The position numbers and the translations under genes were made by a program. A model generated the notes under the pieces. It did not search any database, was not told where the DNA came from, and was given only the letters and a program-made list of their open reading frames with translations. A stretch of DNA of 25,471 nt. Source: Chara braunii (taxonomy: Eukaryota; Streptophyta; Charophyceae; Charales; Characeae). Below, piece after piece: positions 20,480 to 25,471 of the stretch (position 1 is the first letter of the stretch; every line of letters begins with the position of its first letter). The stretch is from NCBI GenBank assembly GCA_003427395.1, contig BFEA01000084.1:2091757-2117227 (forward strand). Direction: 5' to 3'.

Positions 20480-21448
20480 TCAGTGGCGATTGTGGCTTAT
20501 TCCCAACCCAGTTAGCTCAGTCATTTCCTGCATCAGATTGGGAACATTATTGATCGGAGCTTCGGGCTCCTGCCTAATTAGTGCGATCATAACATTTTGT
20601 ACGAGCAGTGGCCTGGGCGGGACGACAGAAAAATCCAAGTACTGATCCATTTGTTGATACCTTTCTCGTAATGAAAGCACACCCCCGTATAAGGTTCGAG
20701 GGGGTTCCAAGAGGTTATCCATATCCGAAATTTGCAAGATAGGTTCTCCCAGGAAAGAGGTTACTGAAATCTGAGCTTTCGTTAGTGCACGCAGGGATAA
20801 AGGCAACACAGGGCTTATCTGCCTATTCTTTGTGTCCAGATCAAATGTCCTAATAGCAGTCGGATTTATCTGGAATTTTTCTTTAGCCTCGTGATCGAAC
20901 AACTCGACTAACTGACTCCATTCCTTTTCCATAGGCATGTAACTTAGCAGTCCGTTGTTGTCTCGCTCGTAATACCTGTCATCATCGGCTAGGTGTCGAT
21001 CCTCGACAATGCTTTCGGACGACCCTTTTGGGCTCAGAACTTGGATCATTCCTATTCGGGTGAGGTCGGGGGGGTTTCTTCGTGGTCGAGTAGAGACTCG
21101 TAGCGGAACTGTTTGAGGCTTTCCCCCAGTATGTGTAAGGACGAGATGCTTGGAGTCAAAATATATTCGTGCACCCACAGCCATAGCCCAAGGCAATCCC
21201 AACAGTACCGAGTATGACTATACATCGATTACTAATGCATTGACCAGAACATGTACTCGTCCTACCTTGACGGCTACGTTTTCAATAATCCCGACTATGT
21301 TCATCGTTTCTTCGTCTGCAGAGACGTAGTTGTCTCTTCCGGGTAAGGGAAGGATCGAATTCAATCGTCCAAATTTTCGGACGGTTTCCAAAGATATCGC
21401 TACCGCAGACGATCGTGTATCAACAAGGGCAATTAACGATTTTTCCAA
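20480..21448 (-). pseudogene. Aspartic protease and linker to RT (broken)
   Basis: The retroviral-type aspartic protease would cut the polyprotein. The frame is the same as the gag C-terminal part upstream. The active-site motif reads LIALVDTRSSAVAIS, with DTR in place of DTG at codons 10-12 from 21448. The closing motif LLGLPWAM follows after an in-frame TAG (about 21223-21221), in the position of the usual LGxPWL block. About 220 codons of linker follow to a TGA at 20482-20480, including a stretch with LTKAQISVTSFLGEPIL. A frameshift near 20480 leads into RT, where an alternate frame reads DLDTGAEIKETE just upstream. Confidence 0.75.
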
Positions 21449-21475
21449 TACCTCGCAATCACACTCCGCACTTTT

Positions 21476-22426
21476 TCACAGAACAGGTCGAACTCGAACG
21501 AAGTGATCGGATTCCTTCTTTGCATACGAAATGGTGGTGACTCGAGCAGCCTCGAGTGCATTGGGCATGGTTAAGGTGGATATTGGTTCTGATAGAGGAG
21601 AGTCTACTTTTGCCTCATCTTCCTTCTTTTTCTTCAGCATCCTTTGAACGCGTTGGTACGTAACGCGTTTCTGATTTTTCTGACACTGCTGAAGAAGTTT
21701 GTCGTTCGCTGCTTCTGATATGGTCAGCAGATGACCCACTGGGACAGGGACTCGGATATCCAAGTGTTTGAGTGTTTGAAGAACATCGATCTCCCCTATT
21801 CGAAACCGAAGACCGGGTTTTAATCCTCGTTCCACCCATTCGAGTTTGTCTTTGCCAGGTTGGATTGCTCCGTTTAGTCCCGCTAGTTGGAGGTACTCTA
21901 TCGGATCAACAACATCGACTGCTTCGGAAGATGATCCCGAAGTGGACGTGATGGGTTCAGCCGATGGCTCTGTAAGGAGAGAGCCAAATTCCCTTTCTCT
22001 TGTGGCTTCTAATAGTGCAGCTACCCGTCCTAGATTCAAGGCGATAGGCGCGGCTGCCGGCGGGGGTTGGTTACGCCTTGGCTGGGGGCAGTCGCGTGCA
22101 AAGTGTCTGGGTTGCTTACAGTTGTAGCCTTCGACCCTTCCTGCTGGATTGACCACCTGATTCGGAGTGGTAAGCGCCTGGCCGGGAGAAGGAGGAGCAG
22201 TCAGCAAGGGGTACGAGGAAGGAGTGGGATGCGAAGAACTCGGGTTACCTTTTATCAGTTTCATCATGATCTGTTCCAATCGATCCAACTGGGAAGTCTG
22301 CATCTGTATCAGATTGTTCATCCACTCAGATTGTTTAGTTGTCAGGGTATGAATCATCTGGGCTAGATGCAGGTTAGTGATGGGTACTGGCGCAGCTTGG
22401 GGCATGACGGTGTTCACAAGCTCCAT
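21476..22426 (-). pseudogene. Gag C-terminal part with degenerate nucleocapsid zinc knuckle
   Basis: A 316-codon frame opens at an ATG at 22426 that overlaps the end of the upstream gag frame by 13 nt (22426-22414). Codons 20-57 are Gln/Met/Leu-rich and likely helical (LTTKQSEWMNNLIQMQTSQ). A zinc knuckle of type CX2CX4HX4C should sit at codons 100-113: C103, H108 and C113 are present, but the first ligand is Gly100 and a usual Gly is Arg107 (GYNCKQPRHFARDC). Pro-rich and acidic linkers follow. The TGA at 21478-21476 is in frame with the protease, so gag and pro appear once continuous. Nucleocapsid would bind the element's RNA. The upstream frame change coincides with a (GGGA)n tract, a likely slippage mutation. 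Confidence 0.8.
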
Positions 22427-23118
22427 CTTGGGAGGGAGGGAGGGAGAGAAGACAGGAGGTGAGAGGAGGGATCCGGCGAGGGTCCGTCCTGATAGTCGTG
22501 ATCAGGGCGAGGGTAGAATTGCCCCAGGGCTCTGAGCCACGATCGCCGTTTGGCGGCGATATCCTGTATCGTGTCCGAGATATCTTGGTCCCCTTGATTG
22601 ATGTATTTGCACGTATCCATCAAGTCGAGTTCAAGTGCTTTAGCGATGATGACTGGTAGTTGGTTCGTTTTTGAGGGGACCTTCTTTTGCAGCTTTGCTT
22701 TCAGCACTGGGTTACGGAGATTATCGATGAACAAATCTCGAGCAACGTTTTATTCTCGCCCCGATTTGTTTAGCGCGGTTTGAAATCGATCCACAAAATT
22801 GGGCAGTAACTCTCCGGGTTCCTGCGGTCGAGTTTTCAACACAATCCATACAACATCCTCACAGACTTCGTCGAATCTTGCTAGGAACACTTTCTTGAAG
22901 GTATCCCAATCTACCCACCTATGTCTTCTAAACCAATCATAAGCGGTGTTTCGGAGAAGCGGGGTGATGAGATGAGGAAGGTCCTGTGTGCCATATACCT
23001 AAGCTTGCACGGCTTCGAGTCATGCCTCGGGATGGGTATGGTTGAGGTAAAATGGAAAGGTGGCGGGGATGTTTACCATCACCCGAGGAGCCGCTCCATT
23101 AGCATCAGCCATAGGCAT
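22414..23118 (-). pseudogene. Gag capsid region (broken)
   Basis: Gag forms the virus-like particle. The frame starts at ATG 23118 (a second ATG lies at 23112), about 130 bp after the primer-binding site, and runs 235 codons to 22414. Stops break it at codons 33 (TGA 23022-23020), 40 (TAG 23001-22999) and 123 (TAA 22752-22750). Between them are typical retrotransposon gag blocks: LLRNTAYDWFRRH, TFKKVFLARF, RPQEPGELLPNFVDRFQTAL and LFIDNLRNPVLKAKL. The end (SLPPSLPRWSL) is encoded by a GGGA tetranucleotide tract, so the natural reading probably moved into the frame that starts at 22426. Confidence 0.8.
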
Positions 23119-23244
23119 TTCTAATCGAGTTTCGGCGGACCTTTGTCGGCAATGTCAGGTAACTGGAGGGCTCAGCCGATTAGATCAGTTGGCTGGTCTT
23201 CCTCTCGCCAGCTCGTCTTACTAATGTCAGAACCAAAACGTATT

Positions 23245-23257
23245 GACTCCGATACCA
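23245..23257 (-). promoter_or_regulatory. Primer-binding site, tRNA-iMet-like
   Basis: The minus strand reads TGGTATCGGAGTC immediately after the LTR edge. The plant initiator-Met primer-binding site is TGGTATCAGAGCC, so 11 of 13 bases match. The position next to the LTR and upstream of gag fits minus-strand DNA priming. Confidence 0.8.
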
Positions 23258-25471
23258 ACCTCACGCTCTGCGCTGCTTTCCGGTCAGAGACTTTTGGTTT
23301 GCGGAAAGGGGTCCGGGAAAGGCAGCAAAGATGGGGTGTGCCAAGGATTTTTGGAAAATTGAGTGCGGGGACATAGACAGAACTGAAATCCCCCGTGTTG
23401 GTCCGACTGTAGCAAGAAGAAGGTCCGTCGCCCCGCGATTTTTAGGGAGAAAAAGGGGCGCGCAGGACTCGCAACTATGGGAAATTCAATCCAAAAAGTA
23501 CCGCTGAACTTCCCAATGAGCCGTCGCTCTTCGTTTCGCGTGAAAGGGGGCGGGTACACACGTGGTATCCCATTTTCAGATGAGGTCTCGTTGGCGCTCG
23601 TTACACAACTCCGAGTCCGACGTGGAGGACCTTAATCGAGTAGCCCTCTCTTTGTGCTCATCCTCGCCATATGTACAATGGTGGAAATCCTTGTCCTGGT
23701 AACGCTCGAAGTGACGACAATCGTTGTTAGGCCAATGAGGCTCCACTGTCGTCCACGGGACGACGATCAATTCGTTAAATGGCAACAACAACGAATAGGG
23801 CGGAAAGTGCGTATCAATGATAACAAACTCCTCACCGACGAATAAGAGCACCGTGTTGTGGGAGGAAAGTAGTAACGCCCTCCGATCTTGGCTACAACTT
23901 CTCGTACGCCCCACTCGCATACACGTATCTTTTCCTCGTTGTACGGGAAGGGGCGCGGCGGGGATACGGGAAGTTGGCGTCCGGTCGGGTTGGGCCCGTC
24001 AGTCCACATGGCAGCAAGGGCAAGTTCAAAACAGATCTTAATCATACATCATTCGTTTGTCACTCCGGGCAACCAGATCATTCAATCGCTCTGCCAATCG
24101 TCCTTGCAATCATGCTATAACAAAATCTCTAATCACGGCTCACCGCATGCACATACTGAAGTAGGAGAAGCAAAGTTACCACGATTCATCCATTATGACA
24201 TGTCGTGACTTGGAGGGGAGAGAGGGAGAGAGTATGGATGCAAACCAGGAGGGAGGAACGAGTAGGAAGCAATCACAGAACGTCAGGTGATCATATCCTG
24301 GGATATCCTGACTTTAAAACTTAGCGATCAAAACTCACACTCGAAGATACAAATTTTGGGACAAAAAAGGACAGGCCATGCACTCACTCATTTCCGACTC
24401 AAACGTCTCACTTCCACTGACGATCTCGGCCGTCACGTGCCAATCCACCATGGCGATCGTCACCCCGCCGACTTAGCCTCTGCACGGCCCTGCTCGGATC
24501 CCACAGTCCGTCAGGCGATCCAACATGCCAAGCGCCAAGACTACAGCCAGCTCGTCGGGACTTTTCGACTCGCACCTTCCTTCATGCCACCTAGCCACAG
24601 CTTCCCGGAAGCGGGCTGATGAGTCGCGAGAGAGATTTTTGGGGGCGCTTGCGGAATTTATAGTTGCGGAAGAGAAGGTAGACGCTAGGAACGGCTAGGA
24701 CTCAGACAGGGAGGGGTAGGGAAAGGCTCAGGGATTGCCTGATGAAAGCCATGTCGATGCTTTGAATCCCAGTTGTAGCCAATCAGAATCGTCGTGTACC
24801 AAGAGTTTCCTTCTTACACGGTGCGTCTCCTTGGCTAGAGGGAGTGATAGGGGGTCGACAAGGTTTTTCAGTGTGGGGATCAGAGCAGAAAGAAGAGGAG
24901 CTCGAAGAATAGCGTGAAACGGAACCAAGATTCAGACGATCAAGAAGGAGTGAAAAGGCGCGCAAGGTGAAGGGGAGATGGAAAAGAGTTACAGAGAAAG
25001 AAGGAGCGTGAGTGCGAAGAAGGGAGTGTTGAGGGCAGCGTGGGAAGAGGGGAGGGGAGGCTCGTATGCATGGCGCCGACGCAAAGGCAAAAAAACACCG
25101 AAACAGTTATAGTTAATTCAAATTGAAAAGTACCATATCCGCACGGTAAAGCGAGCGCGAGAGAAAGTCCTATGCCTATTCAGATTCCTGCGAAAATTCC
25201 TAGAGCTTTCCAGGACGAGGCTGAAAACATTCATGCAGAAGAGAGGACACTTTAGATTCCTCGCGCTCTAGAATTTCTAACCGTCGACCCAATTTCCTAG
25301 CGCGCTCGCTAAGGCGCGCGTAATTCCCATGTAATTCCCAAATTTGCAAAAGGCAAAATTCCAAAAGTCGATCCGAAGGTCCCGCATATTACATTCATGA
25401 AAATACAAAAAGAGGCCTCGTCGGGTTGTTAACAAAATTCGACAAAGAAAAAAAAAAGAGGGGAGGGGGGG
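23258..25471 (-). repeat. 5' LTR of the gypsy element (right copy, runs off the window)
   Basis: Direct-repeat partner of 1634-3872 in the same order throughout. It carries U5 next to the primer-binding site and continues to the window end still matching the left copy. Relative to that copy it lacks the 37-bp segment found there at 2745-2781 and has a short extra GGATTTTTGGAAA-like insertion near 23344. The U3 outer end, and any target duplication, lie outside the window. Confidence 0.88.
24653..24663 (-). promoter_or_regulatory. LTR TATA box (5' LTR copy)
   Basis: The minus strand reads CTATAAATTCC, identical to the site at 3063-3073. In the 5' LTR this would drive the element's genomic RNA, starting about 30 bp left, near 24625. 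That leaves an R-U5 leader of about 1.37 kb before the primer-binding site, long for this family. Confidence 0.5.

Larger units (their letters stand above)
1634..25471 (-). mobile_element. Large decayed Ty3/gypsy LTR retrotransposon, truncated by the window's right edge
   Basis: The element is read on the minus strand. In order: 5' LTR (23258 to the window end), tRNA-iMet-like primer-binding site, gag with zinc knuckle, protease, reverse transcriptase, RNase H, PHD-like finger, integrase, small overlapping ORF, about 10.5 kb of satellite arrays, a decayed ORF, and the 3' LTR (from at least 3872 down to 1634). The RT-RH-IN order defines Ty3/gypsy (Metaviridae) rather than Ty1/copia, where integrase precedes RT. 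Both LTR copies have the same orientation, and the primer-binding site abuts the right one, which argues for one element rather than two chance fragments. The span exceeds 23.8 kb, very long for the family and mostly because of satellite DNA. Many stops and frameshifts make it non-autonomous. Whether the satellites arose inside the element or were added later is inference. Confidence 0.85.

Overview
The window looks like repeat-rich nuclear DNA from a eukaryote with a large genome, most likely of the green-plant lineage (land plant or charophyte alga). The reasons are a Ty3/gypsy LTR retrotransposon whose primer-binding site resembles the plant initiator-methionine tRNA site, hAT-like miniature transposons, long dinucleotide microsatellites and kilobase-scale satellite arrays. 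I cannot name the species. No intact host gene is convincing.

Nearly the whole window is one old, very large Ty3/gypsy element lying on the minus strand and read from right to left. The right-hand LTR (23258 to beyond 25471) is the element's 5' LTR. Next come the primer-binding site (23245-23257), a decayed gag (23118-22414, continued in another frame to 21476), protease, reverse transcriptase, RNase H, a PHD-type zinc finger, integrase (ending 16989), and a small ORF that overlaps the pol stop by ATGA (16992-16702). The left LTR copy (1634 to at least 3872) is the 3' LTR. The two LTR copies share more than 2.2 kb, look roughly 90% identical in stretches compared by eye, and differ by several indels. 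Stop codons, frameshifts and lost catalytic residues (protease DTG to DTR, RNase H first Asp to His, integrase Glu to Lys, knuckle and zinc-finger cysteines lost) show it is dead.

The unusual part lies between pol and the 3' LTR: about 10.5 kb of satellite DNA. Family A (about 82-bp monomers, 5747-6996) runs into family B (80-bp monomers in four types, giving a 320-bp higher-order repeat, 7037-9030). A 2.4-kb spacer follows, then a much longer family-B array in the opposite orientation (11402-16295), and finally a family-A remnant, also inverted (16305-16341). The layout is A-B-spacer-B'-A', so it looks like a large inverted duplication. Every complete monomer carries a short dyad centred on TTTCG-N4-CGAAA. 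The dyad arms differ between families in a base-pair-compensated way.

Two short non-autonomous hAT-like elements with 8-bp target duplications interrupt this zone, one inside satellite B' (11505-11842) and one in the spacer (9743-10075). Between the satellites and the 3' LTR lies a decayed 158-codon reading frame of unknown function (5448-4975, minus). It sits where retroelements often carry an env-like or accessory ORF. The left 1.6 kb outside the element is flanking DNA with a TC microsatellite and no recognisable gene.
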